Below, in pieces: positions 48,334-59,958 of a DNA stretch of 60,000 nucleotides. The stretch comes from Lingula anatina (Eukaryota; Brachiopoda; Lingulata; Lingulida; Lingulidae). Positions within the stretch are counted from its first letter, which is position 1. Each line of letters starts with the position of its first letter. Made by a program: the position numbers and the translations under genes. Below the pieces are notes generated by a model. That model worked only from the letters and a program-made list of their open reading frames with translations, was not told the origin of the DNA and ran no database searches. Location of the stretch: assembly GCF_001039355.2 (NCBI RefSeq), contig NW_019775464.1, positions 152,859-212,858 on the forward strand, in the 5' to 3' direction.

Positions 48334-50816
48334 CGGTCATTACTAACATGGAAACAGTATCTCACCATAGTCTGCGAAGACATACGCAAAGACAGTCTGC
48401 AGTGTTTTGTTGTCTGTGAGCCCCTGGATAACATCCAATGTATTCTTTTGGGTCAGCAAAATATACCTATTGATGAGTCCTGATTTTATGAGCAGCCAAG
48501 ACACCCAGGTGGGCAGCATTTTGAGGATGCCGCAGGGCCAACTGTACGCACGGGCCTCCTGAATTGAAAAAACTATTAAAGGCATGTCGTTCACCCCAGA
48601 AAACTTAAAGGGGAGTCTAGTGTTCTTTTTGGCCAAAATTAAATGGATTTTTTCTTGGGTAAATGACGATTTTTCCAACACTTGCCAATTGTTAATAAAT
48701 CCATTCCGACATTCAAAGTTAGCCCATTTTTTTCTAAAAGTTTGGTTTTTGTAATAATCTCAAACCTCTTAAGAGATTATTACGGAGGTTTAGCCATCTA
48801 TAAAGGTCCATGTGGTCTGATGACAAGCATAGATTCTAGAATAAACGCGATAGCTGCTCATTTGGTGGTAAAATTAATTGTATACGATATAAGACATCAC
48901 AACAATATTCAGTATTACTCAGTTAAACAGGATAATTTATATATATGTTATATTATCAGGTAAGTAGAACTTGCCTCCAATAGATCAACAAATCCACATA
49001 TTGCCTTCTCCTCCTGTGGGAAATGTTGAAGCAGTGTTTCTTTATAGCCCTCAAACCCACCACCAACTATTGGGATTTTGGTCGACTGAGTCTTGGAGGA
49101 ATCCACATGGACCTGAAAAGGGCAGACAATGTCACGATCAATATGAGAAGCTGAGGAACTGAACCAGACTTTTTAGCTCAAGCTCTTAAGGGCCAACCAT
49201 TTTATCATCATTTTTAAAAGTCTGTAAACCATTTTCTGGTGGGGGAGAAGAAAGTAAGTGCCCTCTGTACACTTATGGAAATATAACAAAAATGATGATT
49301 TTCACCCAAAGGGATGTGCTGGCTAAGGTTTTTAACCTGCACCTTGTACTCTCTGAAGGCGGGGGAAGGTTTGGAAAGTCTCATCTTTGTAGACTTGTGA
49401 AAATGATGATAAAAATGGATGTCCCCTTAGTCAATATGTTAAACATGTTAATTATTTCTGCTTGTTATATCGCACCTTCTCATACACAAGGCTATTTGAT
49501 GTGAATCTAACATTTTTTACCAATAAAGACCCATGCCCCTATCTTCCATGTACAAATAAATTGTAAATTTGCCATGTATGTAAACAAAGCATTCAATAAA
49601 AATGTTATTCTACTATGAATGCAATGTAAACATCCCATTGTGAATATTGTGTGAATTTTCTGCACGCCCTGAAGCATATAATTTACTGTGTGCATGCAGG
49701 TCTTGGAAAGAAAATGATATTTCAAAACCAATCTTTATTTCTTGTCCTATTTTTAATAAAAAGCAAGCTCACAACTTGCCCTTCAAATGAATACAGAAAA
49801 TGCTGCTTATGCAATCCCATTTATATGAGATACATTACTACAATTATTTATATCGATGGTGACAAAGAGAGCACAGGGTTATAATCATCCTTCGGCAGCA
49901 TTATTAAGATAAGAAAGAAAAGAAAAGAAAATTTATACCATTTCCTTCTCTATCATTGGCTGAATGATCATTGCCAGTTAAGATGAAATTACCTACATGT
50001 AGCATTTTGAACTGTCCAGCCATCATTTGGACGGCCACAATTAGTGCTAACATCCCACTGCTTTGAAACTTTCATGCTTTTTTATATTAATTCTAATCGT
50101 GAGGAATCCAAATATCACACTGATAAAAATGCTAAAGCATTTCAAGATGCTTATGGTAAAAGCAAGGGAATAAGGACCCCTCCCCTCTCCTCACTGGTTC
50201 TTCCCACATGAAATACCTACATAATCAAAGGTATCTGACAGCTTGTGCCACTCTAGATTGTTGTCTGTGAGGTAATCAAGAAGGAGCCTCATGTCACTGC
50301 CATCTTGCATGCCCCCAATGTAGTGAATACCTGGCAATGAGAGAGATTATAGACATAATGAGAGAGATTATAGACAGAGGTATTATAAACAGTATAATTA
50401 CATGACTACAGAAAAGGCAGGGTTTCAAAAAATGGGCCGCAATATTCTGTTTATCCTTTCAGCGGCCTCAAATATTGAGGACAAACATGCAGCCATCTTG
50501 GGGTGTTTTGCGTTTTTTTTTTCTGTAGGTACACGAGTTCTTTGGAAAAAAAACACCTTTCAGTTTCTTCATTTATAAAATAATAAAACTTGTGAGAAAA
50601 AAGTTAAATATTCAATATTATCACATGAATACACTCATTGTAAATGGGCATACTGCATTATTGTCCCTCACAGTCTCACTGCTGCGACAGAATGATACAA
50701 ATCACAGTCACACGTTGTACTGTGCATGTATACAGCAAGGATGTACATATGTTGCATGAGATTAGGTTCACTATTACATAAGAATTCTGATTAGGTTTTA
50801 ATCTCTCAGGCATTGT

Positions 50817-50850
<34 letters not shown>

Positions 50851-52995
50851 TATATTGTGGGGAGAGGTGCAAATATATGGTAGATATAATGAAGTGATAA
50901 ACTGCTGGTATTACAGACATATACAGGTGACACATAACTGCCTAACACCTTTTAAGTCACATAAATTATGATCTGACTAAAACNAGATAATTTATATATA
51001 TGTTATATTATCAGGTAAGTAGAACTTGCCTCCAGTAGATCAACGAATCCACATATTGCCTTCTCCTCCTGTGGGAAATGTTGAAGCAGTGTTTCTTTAT
51101 AGCCCTCAAACCCACCACCAACTATTGGGATTTTGGTCGACTGAGTCTTGGAGGAATCCACATGGACCTGAAAAGGGCAGACAATGTCACGATCAATATG
51201 AGAAGCTGAGGAACTGAACCAGACTTTTTAGCTCAAGCTCTTAAGGGCCAACCATTTTATCATCATTTTTAAAAGTCTGTAAACCATTTTCTGGTGGGGG
51301 AGAAGAAAGTAAGTGCCCTCTGTACACTTATGGAAATATAACAAAAATGATGATTTTCACCCAAAGGGGTGTGCTGGCTAAGGTTTTTAACCTGCACCTT
51401 GTACTCTCTGAAGGCTGGGGAAGGTTTGGAAAGTCTCATCTTTGTAGACTTGTGAAAATGATGATAAAAATGGATGTCCCCTTAGTCAATATGTTAAACA
51501 TGTTAATTATTTCTGCTTGTTATATCGCACCTTCTCATACACAAGGCTATTTGATGTGAATCTAACATTTTTTACCAATAAAGACCCATGCCCCTATCTT
51601 CCATGTACAAATAAATTGTAAATTTGCCATGTATGTAAACAAAGCATTCAATAAAAATGTTATTCTACTATGAATGCAATGTAAACATCCCATTGTGAAT
51701 ATTGTGTGAATTTACTGCACGCCCTGAAGCATATAATTTACTGTGTGCATGCAGGTCTTGGAAAGAAAATGATATTTCAAAACCAGTCTTTATTTCTTGT
51801 CCTATTTTTAATAAAAAGCAAGCTCACAACTTGCCCTTCAAACGAATGCAGAAAATGCTGCTTAAATGCAATCCCATTTATATCAGATAAACTACTACAA
51901 TTATATATATCAATGTTGACAAAGAGAGCAAAGGGTTATAATTATCCTTCGGCAGCATTATTAGGATAAGAAAGAACAGACAAGAAAATTTATACCATTT
52001 CCTTCTCGATCATTGGCTGAATGATCATTGCCAGTTAAGGTGAAATTACCTATATGTAGCATTTTCAACTGTCCAGCCATCATTTGGACAGCCGCACTTA
52101 GTGCTAATATCCCATTGCATTAAAGCTTTCATGCTTTTTCATATTACTTCTAATCGTGAGGAATCCAAATATCACACTGATAAAAATGCTAAGGCATTTC
52201 AAGATGCTTGTGGAAAAGCAAGGATACATGGACCCCTCCCCCCATCCTCACTGGTTCTTCCTACACAAGGTACCTACATAATCAAAGGTATCTGACAGCT
52301 TGTGCCACTCCAGATTGTTGTCTGTGAGGTAATCAAGAAGGAGCCTCATGTCACTGCCATCTTGCATGCCCCCAATGTAGTGAATACCTGGCAATGAGAG
52401 AGATTATAGACATAATGAGAGAGATTATAGACAGAGGTATTATAAACAGTATAGTTACATGACTACAGAAAAGGCAGGGTTTCAAAAAATGGGCTGCAAT
52501 ATTCTGTTTATCCTTTCAGCTGCCTTAAATATTGAGGACAAACATGCAGCCATCTTGGGGTGTTTTGTGTTTTTTCTGTAGGTCTCGGATAATTTTCCTA
52601 CAACCTTCAGTAATTCTTTTGAAATATGCTTCAAGGCCAAAATTCCAAAGGTGATTTTATATAGCCAGCACACTGCATGAAAAAAATTAGTCTTTAAAAA
52701 GCCCCAGATACACGAGTTCTTTGGAAAAAAAAACACCTTTCAGTTTCTTCATTTATAAAATAATAAAACTTGTGAGAAAAAAGTTAAATATTCAATATTA
52801 TCACATGAATACACTCATTGTAAATGGGCATACTGCATTATTGTCCCTCACAGTCTCACTGCTGCGACAGAATGATACAAATCACAGTCACACGTTGTAC
52901 TGTGCATGTATACAGCAAGGATGTACATATGTTGCATGAGATTAGGTTCACTATTACATAAGAATTCTGATTAGGTTTTAATCTCTCAGGCATTG

Positions 52996-53029
<34 letters not shown>

Positions 53030-56000
53030 GTATATATTGTGGGGAGAGGTGCAAATATATGGTAGATATAATGAAGTGATAAACTGCTGGTATTACAGAC
53101 ATATACAGGTGACACATAACTGCCTAACACCTTTTAAGTCACATATAAATTATGATCTGACTAAAACTGTATTGTTTGTGTGAAAAGGAAGTAATCCAGC
53201 CAATACATGTAGCTTTATAAAGCTACAGTCATGTAATACAACACAATACAATACTATAAAAAACAATACAAGAAAATATAAGCCTGCCATTCTGTCCTTT
53301 ACCTGTGTCAAATTCATACCCCTTTTCGTGAAATGTATGACAGCTACCGCCAGCTTGGTCGTGTTGTTCCAGGACAAGAACTCTCTTGCCTGCCTTAGAC
53401 AAGATGGCGGCTGAGGAGAGACCACCGATTCCGCTCCCGATCACAATGGCATCTAGATTCTGTGGGATTTTCTTTGTAGCAAAACCTGAAATTGATTACA
53501 TCTTGCTGAATTTTTTATTTGATTTTGTAAAGAGATTTTCTTTGTAAAGGAACCTGAAATAGGTGAAATGGCAGAGTTTTAGGGTGCATTCCCAGAGATT
53601 TAGAGCGATCCAGAGATTAAGATTTAGATCGACCTAACTCCCTGAAGGTTCACCCTAAATTGCACTCAGCCGAGCGCACACCATAGTTAATTACCTCCTT
53701 ACAGCTTTTAGTAGGCGGGACAGAGGCTTAAGCCGGCTAAGCTGACAGTAATCTAGTGAGACTTCCCATAGGGATAGATCGATCTAAAATCTATGGGAAT
53801 GGGGTCTTAGACAAATTCTTCCCTTCCAAGGTTTTTCCCTGAGAGACCAATCCAGACGTCATCTGGAAGGCCATTTACCTAAGAGGACAAACATTTTTTT
53901 AAAATGTTTCTTTCAGTTTTTTAATTTTTTTTAATAAGTATATATTGGAATTTTATCATGATTTTTAATTATATCCATCAAAATTCTCATTTCTATCAAC
54001 TAGTGATTTTATTTGACTGTGTCGTTATGCCTTTGTATTTATCCAACCCTTTATTGGTTGTCAATAATAATAATAATAATAATAATAATACAGGAACTGT
54101 ACAGAAAGGAATATCAAACTACATACACCCATGCTACGATATTATCTACCAGTAATTAAGCAATATTTAACTGGGTATGATCAAAATATGTAGCAGATGG
54201 ATGAACAAGATTTTACATACAAGTGCAAGCTGGCATGTACTCTGACAGAGAGATATGAAGTGTGACTACCCTGTACTAAATGTTAATTACATGTAGATAT
54301 TTCAAAGTCACAACATATTCTGACAATTAGGCCATGTAATGTACTCGATTCTGGCCACATCGAATCCACTTAAGATCTACTGGTATGAGACCTTATAATC
54401 TTACAAAAATATATTTAGAAAGGGGTTTGAATTTTCAGATTTATTACCGTACACTTATTAATTGCTGTATACTAATTATTGTGAACAAGTTCCCTTAGGT
54501 AATTAGCATAATTCCACTCTGAGTTAATCATCTGTCCCTAGGTTTACAGCGTGTATTCATAGGCATAGGCATCAGCAAGCTGGGGAGCCCAGATACTGGG
54601 GCAGAGAGAGCTTAAAACAAAGACTTCTCATATGAGCACATAAAATCTTTCATTTAGCATTTCATACAAATTACAACATTTTGCATTTTGCTCAACCCTC
54701 TTCCACAAAAAAAAAAAAAAAAAAAAAAAATCATACATTCTTTGATCTGCAAACAAATAAAGGAGATCTTCCAATGAAGGAAAATTCCCATCTCTGGTAC
54801 TGCGTGGAACAAGGGAAAAGATTGTTTATTACTGGGCAGGCAAAGAAATACTACCACTGATCCATCAGATAGCACATTTCATGTTCAGATCTTTAAGAAA
54901 GATTATACAATTTATATCTATAAATCTTGAAAGACTGTTGGTGTTGGGGTAAGATACATTTATAGTTTTTAAAAAAGAATGCTGATTGCGTAGCAAATGG
55001 TCCTTAATAGGCAATTTAACTTCAGCATAACTCACTTAATGTGGCATTAAAAACCCTCCATGGTTTCTCCTTCAGATACAAATGTGAGACTTGTTAATTT
55101 TTAGCCAAGAGACAAGGGTTGCCAAATGAAAGGCAAAACAGTATTTTAGCCACACAAAAACGGATGTTTCATTTGCATATTGTCTCTTCCTCCAAGACAT
55201 AAATAAATAAATAAATAAATAAAATAGAGCACTTTGGGCCACATAAAAAGTGCTGAAAAAAACCATTAAAAAAATTCACCTCCCATCTTGCCATTTATTG
55301 ATTGCAGTGAAATAAAAGCACAGATGTCTACTTCTATCCATAACTCGACAGGGTTCATTTAACGCTCTCTCTCCCTCCAGGCTCATTGCTGTGCTCAGAT
55401 CAAGACAGCTGATTACTCATCTTCATATTTAAAAAGAAAATTGCTTTTTTTGGATCGATCAACACATAGATATAAATGAGTCTTTGCATGTATTTCATTC
55501 TGCATCTATATAAATATTTATGGATTCATTTCTTCCAGCATTTATACATATATTCATTTTATATCTCATTCCTAACATTGTTTACTTGTGTAGTTTGCTG
55601 TTAATTATTAACCCATTAAGTAATTTATTTGCCAATTTAAGTTATTTATTTACTACACTCACTCATTCTGGGACAACAACTCACATCTATCTAGTTACAT
55701 ATTTATTATCAAAAGAACAAACAAAAACACAAACATCAGGGATCAATATAAAAACAGCTCTAGGTCAAAAATTCCCCCTCGTCTTTTTGTCGCTCTGATC
55801 AATGCCAATACTTTCCCATGCTGTTCAGCAATATGAAGCATGCAGCTGTTCTTACATATATCGACCACAAATGTGTGCTTGGCGTAGACTTTGCACTGAT
55901 ATTCAAGTTAATAACGTGCAGCCGTTCAGTAACAGTACGGGGCAAGACGAAAAAAGCCCGGTAGCAAATACGAAATAGGCTACAAATACGTTCGTGTATA

Positions 56001-56616
56001 TTTATCGCATCTGTATAAGAACTGGCACTAGATCTGACTATTGAATCTTTATCACATCCACCAGTTAGCATGTCTGAGTAAATGAACCACAAAATTTTAT
56101 TATGTACGCAAACGGGAGATCGGATACTGTAGCAGCTACGGGTTATTTAAAGTTGCACTTAAAGCGGCACGGGACATGCCATGCATGTGGCACGGCCGTG
56201 TACAATACATGCAGTATAATTTCGTCAAAGAAAGAGCAGTTTTATCTCCAAGTCACACATGTCTACACCACATCCGTCAGCTGCGCTTGTCACTCGTTGA
56301 AAAAAAAAAACACATGCAATATGATGCTAATTACAACACTGTTACCTTGTTTTAATATCTTATCCTTCGACGTTCGATCTGTCAGACGCGCCGGGCCCTT
56401 TCTTTTGCTCGTCGCTTTCTTAAAGGGGCTTGGTGCGAAGCCTGACGTGAGGAAATAAGCCACCGGTATAAAAAGCCCACAGAAAATGGTGAAAATCCCT
56501 GTTAATATTGGATAGTCGGCGACCAGAAGGATGGCCTGATACAGGAAAGCCATCGTCAGTGTTGTGAGAGTGAGAGAGTGCAGTACATGGAACACATGAT
56601 GATTGGACGAGTCCAA
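41028..56616 (-). CDS. RETSAT-like: Retinol saturase (all-trans-retinol 13,14-reductase)-like gene, 12 coding exons
   Basis: Exons, 5' to 3' on the minus strand: 56616-56346, 53485-53303, 52387-52278, 51167-51030, 48558-48366, 48001-47801, 47106-46987, 44847-44721, 42921-42791, 42195-42029, 41602-41443, 41185-41028 (TGA). They join in frame to 652 aa (human RetSat 610). The N-terminus holds hydrophobic segments (about residues 23-57), then [13 protein letters not shown] at 107-112 is the FAD Rossmann loop, followed by [22 protein letters not shown]-like and [16 protein letters not shown] blocks are typical of the family. RetSat is an ER-membrane FAD enzyme that saturates the 13,14 double bond of all-trans-retinol; the substrate here is inferred. 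Met22 is an alternative start. Exons 3-7 occur twice (second copies listed separately) next to single-N joins, most likely alleles. Intron 4 has a GC donor. Confidence 0.9.
41654..41673. repeat. Poly-G run in intron 11 of the RETSAT-like gene
   Basis: About 19 G in a row. Confidence 0.85.
42700..42741. repeat. (TC)n(CA)n microsatellite
   Basis: About 11 TC units, then CA units, in intron 9 of the RETSAT-like gene. Confidence 0.9.
43230..43265. repeat. (AAAT)n microsatellite
   Basis: About 9 tandem AAAT units in intron 8 of the RETSAT-like gene. Confidence 0.9.
43652..43988. mobile_element. 337-bp MITE with TTAA target duplication
   Basis: Ends AGCAATAATAACTCTTCGT and the complement of AGGGATAATAACTCTTCGT, flanked by TTAA (43648-43651 and 43989-43992). 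TTAA specificity points to piggyBac or Kolobok families. A diverged partial relative is at about 48600-48880. Lies in intron 8 of the RETSAT-like gene. Confidence 0.8.
45321..45440 (-). CDS. RETSAT-like exon 7, second copy
   Basis: 120 nt, GT-AG bounded. Encodes [20 protein letters not shown] and onward, differing from 46987-47106 by Ala versus Ser (IFAP/IFAS). Same phase as the other copy. Confidence 0.8.
46057..46257 (-). CDS. RETSAT-like exon 6, second copy
   Basis: 201 nt, encodes [19 protein letters not shown] and onward to [10 protein letters not shown]. The other copy (47801-48001) reads GTLPK... and [10 protein letters not shown]: three amino-acid differences, the kind expected of divergent alleles. 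Confidence 0.8.
46558..46715 (-). CDS. RETSAT-like exon 5, second copy, cut at N
   Basis: Matches the 3' part of exon 5 (48366-48558) up to the contig join at 46716; the 5' part of the exon is lost. Confidence 0.8.
46716..46716. other. Single-N contig join
   Basis: Separates the two copies of the exon 5-7 segment and interrupts an exon. Confidence 0.9.
47436..47508. repeat. Long (TA)n microsatellite
   Basis: About 36 TA units. The other copy of the segment has only about 8 at 45750-45765, a clear length difference between the two copies. Confidence 0.95.
48250..48330. repeat. A-run and (TA)n microsatellite
   Basis: About 20 A, then about 29 TA units. The other copy (46513-46523) has only a short A-run. 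Confidence 0.95.
48975..49112 (-). CDS. RETSAT-like exon 4, second copy
   Basis: 138 nt (46 codons, [20 protein letters not shown] and onward to GFVDLLE). Encodes the same protein as 51030-51167. Followed by the GC donor GAG|gcaagt. Confidence 0.82.
49198..49426. mobile_element. MITE-like element in intron 3 of the RETSAT-like gene
   Basis: Imperfect inverted ends: tttatcatcatttttaaaag at the left, and gtagacttgtgaaaatgatg at the right. The right half (ctctgaaggcgggggaagg...gtagacttg) also occurs in intron 1 of synthetase genes D, E and F (for example 31735-31800). A second copy at 51253-51481 comes from the assembly duplication. Confidence 0.55.
50221..50330 (-). CDS. RETSAT-like exon 3, second copy
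   Basis: 110 nt, encodes [20 protein letters not shown] and onward to SDTFDY. The protein is the same as from 52278-52387. Confidence 0.82.
50815..50841. repeat. (GT)n microsatellite
   Basis: About 12 GT units; counterpart at 52996-53018. Confidence 0.9.
50984..50984. other. Single-N contig join
   Basis: Separates the two ~2.1-kb copies carrying exons 3 and 4. Confidence 0.9.
53583..53806. mobile_element. 224-bp MITE with TTAG duplication
   Basis: Ends GGTGCATTCCCAGAGATTTA and an inverted counterpart (GATCTAAAATCTATGGGAAT then GGGGTC), flanked by TTAG (53579-53582 and 53807-53810). In intron 1 of the RETSAT-like gene. No protein. Confidence 0.7.
53811..56345. other. Intron 1 of the RETSAT-like gene
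   Basis: No other gene recognised. Contains (AAT)n at about 54065-54090, a poly-A run at about 54707-54730 and (AAAT)n at about 55197-55222. Confidence 0.6.
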
Positions 56617-58025
56617 GTGGTAGGGGCGAAAGGTTACAGTGTCTCTCGCTATCTCCGCCGAGATAATCGGCCGTGAAACCTGTACAAGATTAGTCGTCGT
56701 AGGTTACAGCCGAGCGAATCAACATTTATCAGAGTTTAGTATACAGATGTTTTATTCCCCTACTACCGTGTATGTACACTGTTCTCTTTTGTTGAAAGCG
56801 CCGTTCGGAATATATAGGCCTATATTTTGATTTCTTACGTCTTCACTCATTTTGAAAATAAACAGACAAATATTTATAATAAAAATGACTTGGTCTTTTT
56901 TTTAATTGTGAAATTAGACTACTAATCCTTCGTGAAAAGCATTTAGAGCGAATTGGAAAAGTTTAAAATTTAGAGAAATAACGTTCACTAACTAATTTCT
57001 GTGTCTGCGACTCGAAAGAGATTGGTCAGAAAACGGACCAATGGACCCTACACAGTGTATAAGGCGATGGTTCCAGGAATTGTCTCGCGCCATAAGTCCA
57101 CGACCGATTTCTTGGAAGTCTTTTGTGTAGGTCTATTATTAGTTATTGTTTGCATTTACGGTTTATTTATTAATTTTTAAAGTAGTCGAGTAGAAAGTCA
57201 TCAATGAGGTCAAACTTCAGTGAAATTTGACTTATTGCTTTCAAGGGGGAATCCCATGCGTTCAACCTCATACAACAACAAAAATCATTAAACATACTGG
57301 ACTAAAATAGATGAAATATAGGATACTAAGTACGTTACTTGACCTATTTTTACTGTAACACAAATCGTAAACAACGGCCACGTGGTGACATTTACAAGAT
57401 CATAACAGATAAGTGAGCTGTGCTTAATATTTGTAAATAGATGCAGAAATGCGCAAATAATGAAACGGCATTAGACGAATGCAACATATGCACAGTCGTA
57501 GCTGATATAGTTGGGGGTCATCTGTGTAAACGACTGAAGGGCTTTGAACAAACTGGTTTATTTTTATTTAAAATTAAAGCGAATGTGAAGCCTAGCTATG
57601 TTGAAGGTTAAGAGATGGACTTTCTCAGATGTCGAGATTAAACCAGATTTGGTTGGTTGGTTCTATAGTTTGCAGATAAGACTCTGCGCTGTATACCAGG
57701 AGCAGTACGCCTACTGGTAATTTGGAAGGGGGATTTTAAAAAACTTTTTTTTTCAATTTTATTTTCACTCTTTCTTTCTTTTTTCTTTATTTCTTATTTT
57801 CGAGTTTTTATGTTTACCCCTTTTGACCGAGAAAGCCTAGCTATTTGGCATTAAAATCTGAATCATGAAAATGACTGATTAATTTTTTGAACATTAATTA
57901 ACCGAAAAAATGAAGATTCAAGTAAACAAAAAGTTGTTGAATCTGTGGCAGTGAATCCTGCCAAACTGATACAGGGGCCAAATTAGCTTAGTTATTTTAC
58001 TGGATCATTAATTCATTTGCCTTTA

Positions 58026-58030
<5 letters not shown>

Positions 58031-58072
<42 letters not shown>
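58031..58072. repeat. Poly-A run
   Basis: About 42 A in a row. Confidence 0.9.
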
Positions 58073-58080
<8 letters not shown>

Positions 58081-58689
58081 CTGTAATCAAAATTATTGAA
58101 TTAATCATGCTACTTACCTGAGCTTAAATGAGACCAAGAAGAGAAAAAGATTGCCCGAGGTCAGCAAGTAACTAGGTTAGAACAGCTGCACCTTTGAAGG
58201 TAGCAATCGGGTCTTCTTAAAACGTAAATATACACCACCCGTCAGTTCTATGGCCTTTAATATAATATAGCAAAACATGCATACGCGTCCTATATAGGGC
58301 CTACTTTTACAGGCAGACTGTGCCTTTGGGTAGGCCTATATGATTATTATTTTCAGCCAAGCTCATCCGACTTTTTTTCTCAGGGCGGGTGAACTTTTAA
58401 GCCTATGTATCTCGTTCATAGATAAATCATTGATAAATTATGCAACACCTGTAAGCCTCATGTCTGTTTACATAACACGACACCAAGATAAGTGCTACGT
58501 TTCTGTTGACTTTCTATGCCTATAGTTTAAAGTATAGTTATAATGCTAGTGAGTTTGTGAGACCTTTTCTTTCTATTATTTTAAGTACCGAAAAAGTAGG
58601 GTGCATGCACGCGCATATAATTTGTAACAGAATAAAATATGCAATCCCGTCCACCCACCCCCCCTCAAGACACACGTCCACGCACGTTA

Positions 58690-58722
<33 letters not shown>
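58690..58722. repeat. (CA)n microsatellite
   Basis: About 16 CA units. Confidence 0.9.
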
Positions 58723-58723
<1 letters not shown>

Positions 58724-58937
58724 TTAAACAATCCGTGCCTGACACACATACATCTTATCAACATATTGTCTTAAATATACATGCAAGTATATTCTTCCAG
58801 AATGTTAAAAATATGAAAGAAAAGAAAAAAAATCGTTATGTGCGAAATACCCAACAAGACGGTCACCAAAACAACTTATTTGTAACGTCGCTAAAGTAAC
58901 GTCACCCGCTACTATAGAAACTAATAAACAACGCGAG

Positions 58938-58960
58938 CACGACGTTACGTCAACGTGCAC
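58938..58960 (+). promoter_or_regulatory. CRE/ATF-like motif upstream of the right-edge gene
   Basis: GACGTTACGTCA at about 58941-58952 is an imperfect palindromic TGACGTCA-type site, and the surrounding 100 bp has several CGTCA/ACGTC repeats. Suggestive of a promoter only. Confidence 0.3.
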
Positions 58961-59066
58961 AGACCGTTATGAACAAAACGTTTTCCATTTTTCTGTCTTG
59001 GAGAATATCCGCCGATTCACAGCCTTGCTGCAAAGAATATCGGCATTTTGCGATGCATTAAAAGAG

Positions 59067-59958
59067 ATGTCTCTTTCCCCTCGAATCGAGTCTGCTGGAG
59101 ATTTTTGTATCGGGTTATTAGCTTCATTGCCTTCTAAGGAGAAAATGGTCAAGGAAATTACAACTAATGAGATATCGGTAATGTCGCTCGATTCATGTAC
59201 CACTGAATCGAATCACAAAAGTAAGTAGGCACATACTGTGCTATTCTAAATGGATGTACCTTCTTAACGAAAAAAATCAATCCATCAACATTAGATCACA
59301 TTGAAATAGGATAATGGTCAACGGTGTAGATATTTCTCTTATCAAACTTATTCCGAACAACATTAGGTCTAGATAAAAATATATTTAATTGCACTTGATT
59401 AGAAATTAAAAAAGAAGCCAGCAATCTTCTGTTATTGTTTTCTATTAATCGTTATACATTCGTTTCTCTTTCTAATGTTCGTTTCCCTAAAAGCTCTATG
59501 ATTTTAGTAAAATAAATACATTGGATGGCCTATCTTCATCTACATTTTAGGAGAAGAAAGTGTTGTCAAAAGTATAGGAGATGGGGTCGATAGTTGCAGC
59601 AGTGTAGATATCAGAGTGGAAAAGTCAAAGGTACGTAAAAAAATAGGGGTAAATGGCACAGAGTTACCTCCCTCGTACTCTCAGAAAGTTAGGTGTTATG
59701 GTGTTATGAAACTGGAAACCGGGTGGAGGGAGTGGGGTTGGGGAGGAAATTACACACCCATAAAATAAACAATTTTAATTTCACGCATTGAGATACGCAG
59801 ATTCGATGACTGTTATATTCTGAAGTCATTTGAATTATCACGAAAATGAATTTTAGGTCCTTTCAGTTTTCTGTGTTGTACCAATTTGAGAGACTGAAAA
59901 ACTCAGTATTAATAGTCGCAAGAGAGTGGCCTAAAATGAACTCTTTAAGTTCGAAACG
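59067..59958 (+). CDS. Unrecognised gene, first three coding exons, 3'-partial
   Basis: Exon 1 ends at 59220 (AAA A|gtaagt), exon 2 is 59551-59630 (ttttag acceptor, AAG|gtacgt), and exon 3 is 59867-59958 (tttcag acceptor, CG|gtaagt). The three join in frame without stops. The first in-frame ATG is 59067 (MSLSPRIESAGDF...). The frame stays open upstream, without an ATG, past LENIRRFTALLQRISAF (58998) to at least 58875, so a non-ATG-containing earlier exon or a start outside this reading is possible. An out-of-frame ATG at 58969 gives a 30-codon upstream frame. Exon 3 encodes FSVLYQFERLKNSVLIVARE and onward. It is mostly helical-looking and hydrophilic, with no domain that I recognise. The gene continues past the window. 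Confidence 0.6.

Larger units (their letters stand above)
48930..50983. repeat. First copy of ~2.1-kb duplicated segment (RETSAT-like exons 3-4)
   Basis: Matches 50985-53165 nearly base for base, apart from a ~125-bp block (52580-52710) present only in the second copy. Ends at N 50984. Confidence 0.85.
56617..58874. promoter_or_regulatory. Head-to-head intergenic region
   Basis: About 2.3 kb between the start of the minus-strand RETSAT-like gene and the plus-strand gene at the right edge, so it should hold both promoters. No TATA box or other motif that I would trust. Contains a ~42-base A run (58031-58072) and (CA)n (58690-58722). Confidence 0.45.

Noticed and set aside
45049-53165. Mutually exclusive or duplicated exons in the RETSAT-like gene as a regulated splicing system
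   Set aside because: The duplicated blocks include introns at near identity and each boundary is an N, so an allelic assembly artefact explains them better.
58506-58899. Short frames near the (CA)n repeat
   Set aside because: Driven by the microsatellite; no conservation or splice evidence.
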